Shown one piece after another: positions 42,020 to 51,933 of a stretch of 64,000 nucleotides of DNA. The stretch lies in contig CALEMW010000219.1 of NCBI GenBank assembly GCA_937910695.1, positions 78,276 to 142,275 of the forward strand, written 5' to 3'. Position numbers and translations under genes: made by a program. Below the pieces are notes generated by a model, which did no database searches, was not told where the DNA came from, and saw only the letters and a program-made list of their open reading frames with translations. This stretch comes from an uncultured bacterium (lineage in GTDB: Bacteria; Krumholzibacteriota; Krumholzibacteriia; LZORAL124-64-63). Each line of letters begins with the position of its first letter. The first letter of the stretch is position 1.

Positions 42020-42811
42020 CTACTCCGCGTGCTGTGCGGTTTCTAGTTCCTTGACGTAGACCTGTCCGTCGAAACGCAGATCCACCGATGAAGCCGGCGG
42101 CAGATCATCGGCCACGGCCAAATACCGTCGGAGGCGCAACATGAACGACTCGCGACCGACGAGCAGGCGGCCCGTCTCTGCTCCCAGATCCAGGATCAGG
42201 CCCGTACCGTTCTCGGTGATGCCGACGACGTTCCGTCGGGCATCCAGACCACTCTCGGCGACAGCGTTGATCAAAATCAACAGAGACTCCAGATCTTCGT
42301 CCGTAGGGGTCTGCTGCCCATGGCGGAAGATCGGCAGTTCAGGTGCCTCCACATGGGCCGGCAGCTGCAGAACACGATGGTCCGCCAGCAGTGCGTGATC
42401 AGGATCGCCTCCGGCGGCCGCCATCAGCAAACGTGGTCGCCACTCTTGAAGACGCACTGCAAGAGTGCCCGGCGGGCGGCGCGTGATCTCGACGGAGCGG
42501 ACCCAAGGCAGTTGTTCCAGGTCCTCGCGCAGAGAATCGCGACTGCAGGTCCAGATGTTCCGCCCCAACCGTTGCAGCAGTACGCCCTCAACTTCGCTCA
42601 CCGTGGAGTAGCGGTAACGTCCGGTTTCGAGGCGAGTCACCGCGAAGGCCGGCGAGGTCCTCATCCAGTTCACCAGCACCACGGCACCCCCCGCGACCAG
42701 GACTGCGGCCACGCCCAGGGCGATCTTGATCCAGAGGCGGCCGGAGGTCCGGGTGCGGGCCATGCCCCCGTTCCCACCTCTGCGCCCGAGACTCAGGGCA
42801 CGCCGGCTCAC
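42020..42811 (-). CDS. ftsQ: Cell division protein FtsQ/DivIB (POTRA)
   Basis: Single TM then POTRA-like FAVTRLETGRYRYSTVSEVEGVLLQRLGRNIWTCSRDSLREDLEQLPWVRSVEITRRPPGTLAVRLQEWRP. Confidence 0.9.
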   Translation of the reverse strand: MSRRALSLGRRGGNGGMARTRTSGRLWIKIALGVAAVLVAGGAVVLVNWMRTSPAFAVTRLETGRYRYSTVSEVEGVLLQRLGRNIWTCSRDSLREDLEQLPWVRSVEITRRPPGTLAVRLQEWRPRLLMAAAGGDPDHALLADHRVLQLPAHVEAPELPIFRHGQQTPTDEDLESLLILINAVAESGLDARRNVVGITENGTGLILDLGAETGRLLVGRESFMLRLRRYLAVADDLPPASSVDLRFDGQVYVKELETAQHAE

Positions 42812-44181
42812 GAGGCCTCTTTCCCATCGAGCCGTTTGCAGATTGTCGCGACAGACCTGCCGATATCTCCGGCTCCGAGGGTCAACAGGAGATCGCCGCT
42901 TCGGACTTGGGCGTCCAGCCAGCCTGGCACCTCGTCATGACCGGCGAGCAGGGTCGGTGTCGCACCCTTGCGGACGAGAGCCGCAGCAATGGCCTCGCTG
43001 TCACCGCCGGAGCATGGATCTTCGCCCGCCGCATAGACAGGCAACAGGCCGATGACGTCCGCGGCCATCAGCACATCGGCGAACTCGGCGCGGAAACGTG
43101 CGGTGCGTGTATGGCGGTGAGGTTGGAACAGCACGACGACGCGACGGCCGTCCGCTGTGGCCAGGGCGAGCGTCGCCGCCACTTCCGTGGGATGATGGCC
43201 GTAGTCGTCCACAACGAGGATGTTGTCGCCGTGAATGCCGTGATCCTCATAACGCCGGCCGACGCCAGTGAATGAGGCCAGAGCCGGAGCCGCCACTCCG
43301 AACGACACGCCCAGCTCCATACCCACAGCCACCGCTGCCAAAGCGTTGGTCAGGTTGTGCAGACCACCGGTGCGCAGGCTCAGTTCGCCAAGTTCGCGAC
43401 CATAGGCCAGGACACGGGCACGGCGGCCCACATCGTCGAGAGGTTCTCCGCGCACGTCGGCGTCGGCACCCAGACCGTAGGTCACGACTTTGCGGTCGAG
43501 GCCGGGAATCAGTGCCCGCACCTCGGGGTCGTCGGCACAGAGGATGCAAGCGCCGTAGAAGGGCACTTTTTCGAGGAAGATCCGGAAGGCGTCGCGGACA
43601 TCGTCGAGTTCGGCGTAATAGTCCACGTGCTCGTGGTCCATGTTCGTCACCACGGCGATGGTCGGCACGAGTTGGAGGAAAGAGCCGTCGCTTTCGTCAG
43701 CCTCGGCGACCATATACTCCCCCCGGCCCAGAATGGCGTTGGCACCCGTGGCCAGGGCGCGGCCTCCGACCACGACGGTGGGATCCAGGCCGCCCGCCGC
43801 GAGGACCACGGCGGTCAGCGATGTCGTCGTGGTCTTGCCGTGAGACCCGGCAACGGCGATGCCGTACTTCAGGCGCATGAGCTCGGCCAGCATCTCGGCC
43901 CGTCGGATGACGGGGATGCCCGCCCGTCGCGCCGCTTGGATTTCGGGATTGGCCGCAGTCACGGCCGAAGAGTGGACCACGACGTCCGCTCCGCCGATCT
44001 GCGAGGAGTCGTGGCCGATGAAGATGTCGGCGCCGAAACGTTCGAGACGGTCGGTGGCCTCGCTCGAACGCAGATCGCTGCCGCTCACCTTGAAGCCCAG
44101 GTTCAGCAGGATCTCGGCGATGCCGCTCATGCCGATGCCGCCGATGGCCACCAGGTGGATGTGTCGCGTGTTGCGGAACAT
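42808..44181 (-). CDS. murC: UDP-N-acetylmuramate--L-alanine ligase
   Basis: HIHLVAIGGIGMSGIAEILLNLGFKVSGSDL; AVAGSHGKTTTTSL; ORF track extends upstream but real start is ATG 44181. Confidence 0.97.
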   Translation of the reverse strand: MFRNTRHIHLVAIGGIGMSGIAEILLNLGFKVSGSDLRSSEATDRLERFGADIFIGHDSSQIGGADVVVHSSAVTAANPEIQAARRAGIPVIRRAEMLAELMRLKYGIAVAGSHGKTTTTSLTAVVLAAGGLDPTVVVGGRALATGANAILGRGEYMVAEADESDGSFLQLVPTIAVVTNMDHEHVDYYAELDDVRDAFRIFLEKVPFYGACILCADDPEVRALIPGLDRKVVTYGLGADADVRGEPLDDVGRRARVLAYGRELGELSLRTGGLHNLTNALAAVAVGMELGVSFGVAAPALASFTGVGRRYEDHGIHGDNILVVDDYGHHPTEVAATLALATADGRRVVVLFQPHRHTRTARFRAEFADVLMAADVIGLLPVYAAGEDPCSGGDSEAIAAALVRKGATPTLLAGHDEVPGWLDAQVRSGDLLLTLGAGDIGRSVATICKRLDGKEAS

Positions 44182-44183
44182 GC

Positions 44184-45317
44184 TCAGCTCCGATTCTCGT
44201 CGGCGGGCAAGGCGCCGCCCAGTCTCAGGATATCCACAGCGATCTCCGCGGCGGCATCGGGCCGAGCACGGCGACGGCTGGCGAGGGCCATTTCGGCCAG
44301 TCTCGAAGGCTCCGTGCAGAGGTGATCGACCAGCGCGATCAGCGCTTCGCCCGTACACATGTCGTCGGGCAGGACCTCGGCGGCGCCCGCTTCGGCCACG
44401 CCCCTGGCGTTGCGGGCCTGGTGGTCGTCGGTGGCGTGCGGGAAGGGCACCAGCACCGCAGGACGTCCCGAAGCCGCCAGTTCGGCGAGGGTCATGGCGC
44501 CGGCGCGGGAGATGACGAGATCCGCCCAGCGCAGGGCCGCAGCCATATCGTCGATGTACGGTTCGACCCTCAGCAGGCGCTCGCTGCCGCGCCAGGCGTC
44601 GTAGCCCTCGGCATAGGCCAGCGACACGCGGTTGTAATCCGTCGGCCCCGTTTGGAACCACAGCTCGAGATCATGACGACCGATCAACGGTGCCGCAGCG
44701 GCGATCAGTGCCTCATTGAGACTCCGAGCCCCCCTGCTGCCGCCGAAAGCAAGCAGCCGCAGGGGCCGACGTCCGTCCCAATGGTCATGATCATCTCGGC
44801 TCAAAGCCTCGCTGACGTCGCGTCGCACGGGATTACCCGTGACCACGGTGGGACGGCCGGAAAAACACGGAGCGGCTTCGGCAAAGCCCAGATAGATTCG
44901 GCGTGCCCAGCGGGCCGCCCTTTTGTTCGTGCTGCCGGGAACTGAGTTCTGTTCTTGCAGAACGATGCATTTCCCAAGGAGCCGCGACGCCACCATCACC
45001 GGAACGCTCACATAACCACCGGTACCCATGACCACGGCCGGGCGGAACTTCAACAGGATCACGAGCGACTTCAACACGCCGAACACCAGGTTCAGCATGA
45101 ACAGTCCACGTGCACCCCAACCCAAGCCCCGCATTCCCGATGCAGGTACGGTGACGAACGGCCAGCCGGCCTTGGGCACCAGGGTCGATTCGAGCCCGCG
45201 CGATGTCCCGACGAACAGGACTTCGCTCGCGGGATCGAGGGTCATCAATGCTTCCGCAACGGCGAGGCCCGGATAGACATGGCCACCCGTCCCGCCACCG
45301 GTGATGAGGATCCTCAT
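44184..45317 (-). CDS. murG: MurG glycosyltransferase (lipid II synthesis)
   Basis: MRILITGGGTGGHVYPGLAVAEAL; GGSRGARSLNEAL; LVISRAGAMTLAELAASGRPAVLVPFPHATDDHQARNA. Confidence 0.97.
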   Translation of the reverse strand: MRILITGGGTGGHVYPGLAVAEALMTLDPASEVLFVGTSRGLESTLVPKAGWPFVTVPASGMRGLGWGARGLFMLNLVFGVLKSLVILLKFRPAVVMGTGGYVSVPVMVASRLLGKCIVLQEQNSVPGSTNKRAARWARRIYLGFAEAAPCFSGRPTVVTGNPVRRDVSEALSRDDHDHWDGRRPLRLLAFGGSRGARSLNEALIAAAAPLIGRHDLELWFQTGPTDYNRVSLAYAEGYDAWRGSERLLRVEPYIDDMAAALRWADLVISRAGAMTLAELAASGRPAVLVPFPHATDDHQARNARGVAEAGAAEVLPDDMCTGEALIALVDHLCTEPSRLAEMALASRRRARPDAAAEIAVDILRLGGALPADENRS

Positions 45318-46462
45318 GGACGGCGCATCCTCTGGAGCCGCGCCTGGATGTCCCGCCGCTGCATGTCGATGTTCAGCAGGATGCCCACCGCGGCCAGGTT
45401 CGTGATCAATGCGGAGCCGCCGTAGCTCACGAAGGGCAACGGCAGGCCCATGACTGGTAGGAGGCTGGTGACCATGCCCAGGTTGATCAGAGCGTAGATC
45501 ACGATCATGGACGTCAGGCCGGCCGCCAGCAGGCTGCCGAAGCCGTCCCCCGCCTCGCGGGCGATCTTAAAGCCCCGCGTCGCGAAGATCACGTACATAA
45601 ATACCAGGATGAGGCTGCCGATCAAGCCTGCTTCTTCCCCGAGTACGGCGAAGATGAAGTCGGTATGGGCGTCGGGCAGGAACGCCAGGCGCTGATGGCT
45701 GCTGCCGAATCCCTGTCCGAACACGCCGCCCGCCCCGATGCCGATGATGCCCTGCCAGACCTGATAGGTCAGGTCGTCGCCCTGCAGCCCGCTCCACCAG
45801 ATCACCAAGCGATGATGCACCCTGGGAATGAAGAAGAAGCAGAGGATTGCGACCGATACTCCACCGCCGGCGATCACAGCGAGCCAACGGCCCGGAATGC
45901 CGGACAGGGTCAGGATCAGAATCGTCAGCAGCGAAATGACGATGGCGTTGCCGAAGTTGGGCTGCAGCACCAGAGCGAGGACGGTGACGGCCGGGACGGC
46001 GAGGACACGGGCCAGGCGGCGGGGATCCCGTGCGAGTCGGTCCCACCCGCCGGCCAGTTCATGGGCAAGAAAAACGATCAACGCGATCTTGGCGATCTCC
46101 ACCGGCTGTACGAAAAGGAACCAGCGGCCCGCACCGTAGCGGGCGCCGACCAGCCCGGTGGCGGCGAGGACCACCGTCATGACCACCAGACCCGCCCCGA
46201 CGATCAGCAGAGCCAGCCGCAACCAGCCGTTGCGCAGCTTGTTGTAATCGAAGCGCGCAGCGCCGATCAAGGCCAACGCGCCCAACAGAAGCCGCACCAC
46301 ATGCTTGAACAGATAGGTCGTCGAAGTGCGGGCCTCGCTGCGGAAAGAGCCGGCGTCGTAGACCATGACCACGCCGACGATGCAGAGGACTCCGACCGAG
46401 AGCAGGAGGCCGCGGTCGTACTCGCGGATGCGGTGCAATTGTTCGCGGAGTCTCCGGGTCAT
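45314..46462 (-). CDS. ftsW: FtsW (SEDS peptidoglycan polymerase)
   Basis: Polytopic; PVEIAKIALIVFLAHELA; LAFLPDAHTDFIFAVLGEEAGLIG; SLLPVMGLPLPFVSYGGSALI. Confidence 0.96.
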   Translation of the reverse strand: MTRRLREQLHRIREYDRGLLLSVGVLCIVGVVMVYDAGSFRSEARTSTTYLFKHVVRLLLGALALIGAARFDYNKLRNGWLRLALLIVGAGLVVMTVVLAATGLVGARYGAGRWFLFVQPVEIAKIALIVFLAHELAGGWDRLARDPRRLARVLAVPAVTVLALVLQPNFGNAIVISLLTILILTLSGIPGRWLAVIAGGGVSVAILCFFFIPRVHHRLVIWWSGLQGDDLTYQVWQGIIGIGAGGVFGQGFGSSHQRLAFLPDAHTDFIFAVLGEEAGLIGSLILVFMYVIFATRGFKIAREAGDGFGSLLAAGLTSMIVIYALINLGMVTSLLPVMGLPLPFVSYGGSALITNLAAVGILLNIDMQRRDIQARLQRMRRP

Positions 46463-47832
46463 GGACGGGTCCCTTCCCGGGTCGCGGCCCAGGCCCGCGC
46501 CGCGCCGGCGAAGGCTTCACCCCGATGGTGATAGTCACGGAACATGTCGAAGCTGGCGCAGGCGGGGCTGAGCAGCACCGTTCCCCGGCCGTCTGCCAGG
46601 GCCGCAGCCGTGTGCACGGCCTCATCCATGCTCGAGGCGCGGACGATGGCCACAGCCCCGGCAAGAGCCTCGGCCATCGCGTCGGCTTCGGCGCCGATCA
46701 GAACGGCGTGGGACACCGATCCCATCGCGTCGCGCAAGGGGGCGTAGTTCTCTCCCTTGCCGCTGCCGCCGAGGATCACCACCACGTCGGCATCGTATCC
46801 CGCGAGTCCTGCGCACACAGCGTGGACGTTGGTGGCCTTGGAGTCGTCGACGAAACGGACGCCAGCCGACTCGATCACCAATTCCTGCCGGTGCGGCAGG
46901 CCGCGGAACGAGCGCAGACCTGTGGCGAGGACCTGAGCATCCACGTCGTAGACTTCCACCAAGGCGACCGCCGCCATGGCATTCAGAAGATTGGGGCCGC
47001 CCTTAAGACCGAGGTCGGCGATCGGGAGGATGGGTTCCTCGTCACCGCCCCGGAGCCTGACGAGCCAGCCGTCTTGAAGAAAGACCGAGGCGCCGTCCCG
47101 GCGCGCGCCAAAAAGGGTGCGCCGTGCGGCGGACCAGGACAGCGCCTCGATACAATCGGTCCAGGTGACGAAGAGTCCCTCGTCGCCCAAGGCCTTGATC
47201 AGGTTGTGCTTCGCTTCGAAATAGGCATCAAGATCGGGATAACGGTCGAGGTGATCGGGAGCCAGGTTCAGAACGGCTCCGGCCCGCGGTCGGAATGTGT
47301 CGATGGTTTCGAGCTGGAAGCTGCTCGCCTCGATCACCGCGACGGCATCGGGCCCCAGGGCATCGGCGACGTCGCTGAGGGGCCGCCCCAGGTTGCCCAG
47401 AGCGTAGGCGTCGTAACCGGCCTCGCGCAGCAGATGCGCCACAAGTTCCGTGGTCGTGGTCTTGCCGTTGGTGCCGGTCACAGCCAGGGCTTCCCCGGCG
47501 AAAACCCGCCAGCCCAGTTCCAGCTCGCCGATGATCGTTGTCCCCGACGGCAGGCTCTTCAGAGCTGGATGATCACCGGGGACGCCGGGGCTCAACACCA
47601 CACCGTCCAGGGCGGGCAGATCGAGCCACCAGTCGGCACCGGTCCGGATCTCGTGGTAGGCAGATGCCGCGGCGTCCATGAGTCCGCCGTGTTCCCACTT
47701 GGCTTCCAGTGCGGTGCGCTCGGCGTCGTCGCCACCCACGACACGGGCGCCGCACCGTCGCAGCAGGGCCCCGGCCGCACAGCCACTGCGGGCGAGTCCG
47801 ATGATCAGCCAAGTGCCTTGCAGGTTCCCCAC
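46459..47832 (-). CDS. murD: UDP-N-acetylmuramoylalanine--D-glutamate ligase
   Basis: LIIGLARSGCAAGALL; AVTGTNGKTTTTELVAHLL; FVDDSKATNVHAV. Confidence 0.97.
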   Translation of the reverse strand: MGNLQGTWLIIGLARSGCAAGALLRRCGARVVGGDDAERTALEAKWEHGGLMDAAASAYHEIRTGADWWLDLPALDGVVLSPGVPGDHPALKSLPSGTTIIGELELGWRVFAGEALAVTGTNGKTTTTELVAHLLREAGYDAYALGNLGRPLSDVADALGPDAVAVIEASSFQLETIDTFRPRAGAVLNLAPDHLDRYPDLDAYFEAKHNLIKALGDEGLFVTWTDCIEALSWSAARRTLFGARRDGASVFLQDGWLVRLRGGDEEPILPIADLGLKGGPNLLNAMAAVALVEVYDVDAQVLATGLRSFRGLPHRQELVIESAGVRFVDDSKATNVHAVCAGLAGYDADVVVILGGSGKGENYAPLRDAMGSVSHAVLIGAEADAMAEALAGAVAIVRASSMDEAVHTAAALADGRGTVLLSPACASFDMFRDYHHRGEAFAGAARAWAATREGTRP

Positions 47833-47841
47833 TGCGGCTCC

Positions 47842-48930
47842 CTATTGCAGCTTGATGGAGCTCATGCTGAGCAGCAGGAGCAGAATGCCCACGATCCAGA
47901 AGCGCACCACAACCTGAGTCTCGGACCAGCCGTTCAATTCGAAGTGATGATGCAGGGGCGCCATGCGGAAGATCCTCTTGCCGCCGCGCCATCGGAACGA
48001 GCCCACTTGGAGCATGACGCTCAGGGCCTCGGCCACGAACATGCCGCCGATGATCACCAGCAGCAGCTCGCGCTTGATCAGGATGGCCACGGTGCCCAAA
48101 GCGCCCCCCAAGGCAAGGCTGCCGGTGTCGCCCATGAAGACCCGTGCCGGATGGGCGTTGAACCAGAGGAAACCGAGCGCAGCGCCCACCACGGCGGCGC
48201 AGTATACGGTCAGTTCTCCGGTGCCCGGCAGGTAGACGATGTTCAGATAGTCCGCAAAAATGACGTTGCCCGTGAGGTACGCCAGTGCCGCGAAACCCAG
48301 AAATGCGAAAGCGCTGAGCCCGATGGCCAACCCGTCCAGGCCGTCGGTCAGGTTCACGGCGTTGCTCGTACCGGTCACCACCACCACCACCAACGGCAGG
48401 TAGAACCAGCCCAGATCGAGGAATGCGTTTTTGAGGAAGGGCAGCGCCAGGGTCGTGCGGGCCGTCGGCTCGCCGCCCAGCTCCCGGATCACAGCGTAAA
48501 GGACAAGGCTGAAACCCACTTGCCCGATCAGCTTCACGCGGCCGATCATGCCCTTGGGCCGTTTCTTGACCACTTTCAACCAGTCGTCGATGAAGCCGAT
48601 GGCACCCATCCAGACCGTGGCCAGCAGACAGAGTTGCACGTAGCGATTGGTCAGATCCGCCCACAGCAGCGTGGGGAGAACCACGGCGGTCAGCACCAGC
48701 ACGCCGCCCATGGTCGGAGTGCCCGCCTTGGCGGCGTGGTGGGATGGGCCGTCGGCGCGGATCGTCTCGCCGAGCTGGAGGGTCTGAAGACGACGGATCA
48801 CCCAGTCACCGAACACGAAGCTGATCAACAGAGCCGTCACCGCGGCGTAGGCGGCGCGGAATGTGATGTACTGAAAGACATTCAGCACGGACCAATGCTC
48901 GTGCAGCGGATAAAGGAGGTGGTAGAACAT
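47842..48930 (-). CDS. mraY: Phospho-N-acetylmuramoyl-pentapeptide transferase
   Basis: DGPSHHAAKAGTPTMGGVLVL; FIDDWLKV; NLTDGLDGLAIG; FMGDTGSLALGG; HHHFELNGWSETQVVVRFWI. Confidence 0.98.
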   Translation of the reverse strand: MFYHLLYPLHEHWSVLNVFQYITFRAAYAAVTALLISFVFGDWVIRRLQTLQLGETIRADGPSHHAAKAGTPTMGGVLVLTAVVLPTLLWADLTNRYVQLCLLATVWMGAIGFIDDWLKVVKKRPKGMIGRVKLIGQVGFSLVLYAVIRELGGEPTARTTLALPFLKNAFLDLGWFYLPLVVVVVTGTSNAVNLTDGLDGLAIGLSAFAFLGFAALAYLTGNVIFADYLNIVYLPGTGELTVYCAAVVGAALGFLWFNAHPARVFMGDTGSLALGGALGTVAILIKRELLLVIIGGMFVAEALSVMLQVGSFRWRGGKRIFRMAPLHHHFELNGWSETQVVVRFWIVGILLLLLSMSSIKLQ

Positions 48931-48931
48931 G

Positions 48932-50419
48932 CTAGGACCTCTCGAGATGCGACATGTCGGGCTCGCGACGGGTTCGGAACAGCTCGACGACGCGCTCCAT
49001 GCCCGCCGACCGTGAGCCCTTGACCAGCACGTGGTCGCCGGCGACGAGTGTGACGATCATCATGGCCGCAGCCTCCTCCACATCGCGTGCGACGCGACCT
49101 TCGGCCCCCGCAGCTACAGCGCCCTCGGCGGTGTCTGTGGCATGGAGACCCACCGCCCACACGGCGTCGAATCCCAACTCGGCCAAGGCGGCGCCCGTGT
49201 CTCGGTGCAGCTCTGCAGCCTCGGCGCCCAGTTCTGCCATGGACCCCAATACGACCACGGTTCGACCTGTCCCGGAGAGTTCCATCAACGCTCTGCCTGC
49301 CGCCAGCACGCTGGCGGGGTTGGCATTGTATGTGTCGTCGAGGACAGTGATGCCGGCCACTGTCAGCAAGCGGCTCCGGTGGGGCGACGTGCGAAGATGA
49401 CTCAGCCAGCCCGCGATGTCCAGATCCGGACCCGCCAACGCCCTGGCGGCGATCACGGCGGCACAGAGATTGGCGGCATTGTGCCGTCCAGGCAAGGGAA
49501 GCGGAATGGCCTCGCCGTCGATCGTGAGCACTCCTGTGTCCGACGCCGCCGCTGGTGACCACGACCAGCGATGATCGCCGGCTGTTTCGCCCCAGGAGAC
49601 GACGGAGCAACGGGCGCGCCTGCGCCAGGCGTCGAACCCCGCACTGTCGGCGTTGAGTACAGCGACACCGTCTTCAGGCAGATGGTCCAACAGCTCGCCC
49701 TTGGTTCGTACGATTGTCTCCAGATCGCCGAATCCTTCGAGATGGGCCCCCGAGGCATTGGTGATCACGCCGACGCGGGGTGCGGCCAGAGCGGCCAGGT
49801 CGGCGATTTCTCCGGGCCCCGAAGCGCCCATCTCAATGACGGCCCAGCGGTGCTCCGCCCGCAGTCCGAGGAGGGTCAGCGGCACGCCGAGGGCGTTGTT
49901 GTAATTGCCGGAGGTGGCGAGGGTCGGACCGTCGGCGGTCAACAGCGCCGCAAGCAGGTCCTTGGTGGTGGTCTTGCCGTTGGTTCCCGTCACCGCGACC
50001 AGGCCCACGGTGCAGCGGCGTCGCCAACAGGCGGCCAGGACCGTCAGGGCCGCATCAGGATCGTCGGACAACAGGATCGCCGCATCGTGTCCGGGGTCTC
50101 CGGACAGCAGCGGATCGGCTCCGGCTTCGGACCAGGGGCGGGTCAGTGCAGCGGCGGCTCCCGCTCTCAGGGCTACGCCGACGTAGTTCCGGCCATCGAC
50201 GCGCTCCCCCGACAGTCCCAAAAACAGCTGTCCAGCACCGACGGCTCGAGAATCCAGGACCGCACCGTGAAACGACAGATCGCCCACAGCGTCGTGAGCC
50301 CCCTCGACTCTATGACGCAGCCAGGCTCCTCCCCTGAAGACCAGGACACTGCTCAGCAGATTTCGCGCAATAAGATCCTGTACGGCCCACTTCAGCTCAT
50401 AACGACGATCCGGGGTCAC
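48932..50419 (-). CDS. murF: UDP-N-acetylmuramoyl-tripeptide--D-Ala-D-Ala ligase
   Basis: GAVLDSRAVGAGQLFLGLSGERVDG; AVTGTNGKTTTKDLLAALL; LDDTYNANPASVLAA. GTG 50419 forms a GTGA overlap with murE. Confidence 0.96.
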   Translation of the reverse strand: MTPDRRYELKWAVQDLIARNLLSSVLVFRGGAWLRHRVEGAHDAVGDLSFHGAVLDSRAVGAGQLFLGLSGERVDGRNYVGVALRAGAAAALTRPWSEAGADPLLSGDPGHDAAILLSDDPDAALTVLAACWRRRCTVGLVAVTGTNGKTTTKDLLAALLTADGPTLATSGNYNNALGVPLTLLGLRAEHRWAVIEMGASGPGEIADLAALAAPRVGVITNASGAHLEGFGDLETIVRTKGELLDHLPEDGVAVLNADSAGFDAWRRRARCSVVSWGETAGDHRWSWSPAAASDTGVLTIDGEAIPLPLPGRHNAANLCAAVIAARALAGPDLDIAGWLSHLRTSPHRSRLLTVAGITVLDDTYNANPASVLAAGRALMELSGTGRTVVVLGSMAELGAEAAELHRDTGAALAELGFDAVWAVGLHATDTAEGAVAAGAEGRVARDVEEAAAMMIVTLVAGDHVLVKGSRSAGMERVVELFRTRREPDMSHLERS

Positions 50420-51933
50420 GATGCTCCACCTCTCGTCGCGATCCATTGGCGCACGACGGCCCGATCATCCAGATCCAAACGCCGATCTCCGACGATCTGA
50501 TAGTCCTCGTGACCCTTCCCGGCGATGACCACGACATCGCCTTCGCCCGCCCAGTCCAGGGCTTCGGTGATTGCTCGGGTGCGGTCGACCACGACACGGC
50601 ACGCGTCCCGGTCCACGCCGGCTACCTCGCGGTAACCGTCGAGGATCATGGCGCAGATGGCGTCCGGATCCTCGGTGCGCGGATTGTCGGAGGTGATCCA
50701 GGTCGCGTCGGCGCCGCGTGCGGCGACCGCACCCATTTGGGGCCGCTTGCCTGAATCCCGATCGCCCCCGCAGCCGAATACAGCGGCAAGGCGTCCGGAA
50801 CTCAGTTCGCGGCAGGATTCCAGCACGGCGTCCAAGGCGTCGGGCGTGTGGGCGTAGTCCACGACGGCCAATCCACCGCCGGGCAGTCCGAAACCTTCCA
50901 TCCGGCCCGGGACCTGGCCGGTGGCCGACAAAGCGGCGCAGATGTCGGCCACGTCGTAGCCAAGCGCCACGCCTCCAGCCACGGCCGCCGTCAGGTTCTC
51001 CACATTGAAGCGTCCGACCAACGAGCTCGTGATGCGGTGGGTGCCACCACCCGCCCCGATCGTGAGCTGTGTTCCCGTCATTTCCAGATCCGCATCGAGC
51101 AGGCGCACATCAACAACCCCGGCCGCGGTTCCCCGCCACCCCGTCGACCAGCGCACGACCCGCAGCCCCGGCGCATCCACATCGGCGAAGGCCGGATCGT
51201 CGACGTTGATCGCCAGCGCCCCCGGCGCCTTGATCCGGCCCGCTCCGCACAGCAGTTCTCTGATCCTTAATTTGGCGGCCAGGTATGCATCGAGAGTGCG
51301 GTGGTAGTCGAGGTGATCGCGGCTCAAGTTCGTCATCAAGCCGACATCAAGCTCCAGACCAGCGGTCCTGTCCTGGTCCAGGGCATGAGACGACACTTCC
51401 AGCGCCGCCGCCCCCAAACCGGCATCGCGCATTTCGGCGAGCAGACCGTAGAGACTCGGACCGTCGGGAGTCGTCAAGGGAGCTGGCACGATCGTCGTGC
51501 CCGTTTCATAGCGGATGGTTCCGAGCAGGCCGCAGCCACCCTCGAGGGCGGCGAGCATGTCCCGCAACAGGAAGGCGGTCGTCGTCTTGCCGTTGGTTCC
51601 GGTCACGCCGGCCAGACGCAGCGACGTGTCGGGGCATCCGTGCAGGAGGCGCGCCGCGAGCGCCGGCACCGGACGCGTGTCCGCAAAAGCGAGGACGGGA
51701 ACATCGAAATCCCTCGGAGCCTCACCCATGACCGCTACAGCCGCACATCCTGCCGCCTCGGCGTCGGCGAGCCAACGGTGCCCGTCGGCTGAATACCCGC
51801 GAACAGCGACATAGAGGTCACCGGGAGCGACCTCTCGAGAGTCGACGGTCACCCTGCGCACCATCGTCTCGAGGTCGCCCCCTGTTGCGTGTGCTCCAAG
51901 TTCTCCGGCCAACTGCCGTACACTCATCGCCAT
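50416..51933 (-). CDS. murE: UDP-MurNAc-L-Ala-D-Glu--diamino acid ligase (DNPR motif suggests meso-DAP)
   Basis: LAGVTGTNGKTTTAFLLRDML; TTPDGPSLYGLLAEMRDAGLGAAALEVSSHALDQ; WITSDNPRTEDP. Confidence 0.97.
   Translation of the reverse strand: MAMSVRQLAGELGAHATGGDLETMVRRVTVDSREVAPGDLYVAVRGYSADGHRWLADAEAAGCAAVAVMGEAPRDFDVPVLAFADTRPVPALAARLLHGCPDTSLRLAGVTGTNGKTTTAFLLRDMLAALEGGCGLLGTIRYETGTTIVPAPLTTPDGPSLYGLLAEMRDAGLGAAALEVSSHALDQDRTAGLELDVGLMTNLSRDHLDYHRTLDAYLAAKLRIRELLCGAGRIKAPGALAINVDDPAFADVDAPGLRVVRWSTGWRGTAAGVVDVRLLDADLEMTGTQLTIGAGGGTHRITSSLVGRFNVENLTAAVAGGVALGYDVADICAALSATGQVPGRMEGFGLPGGGLAVVDYAHTPDALDAVLESCRELSSGRLAAVFGCGGDRDSGKRPQMGAVAARGADATWITSDNPRTEDPDAICAMILDGYREVAGVDRDACRVVVDRTRAITEALDWAGEGDVVVIAGKGHEDYQIVGDRRLDLDDRAVVRQWIATRGGAS

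Noticed and set aside
46525-49023. 832-aa plus-strand ORF opposite murD/mraY
   Set aside because: Shadow ORF over conserved genes; low-complexity His/Gln/Asp-rich composition typical of GC-driven antisense frames.
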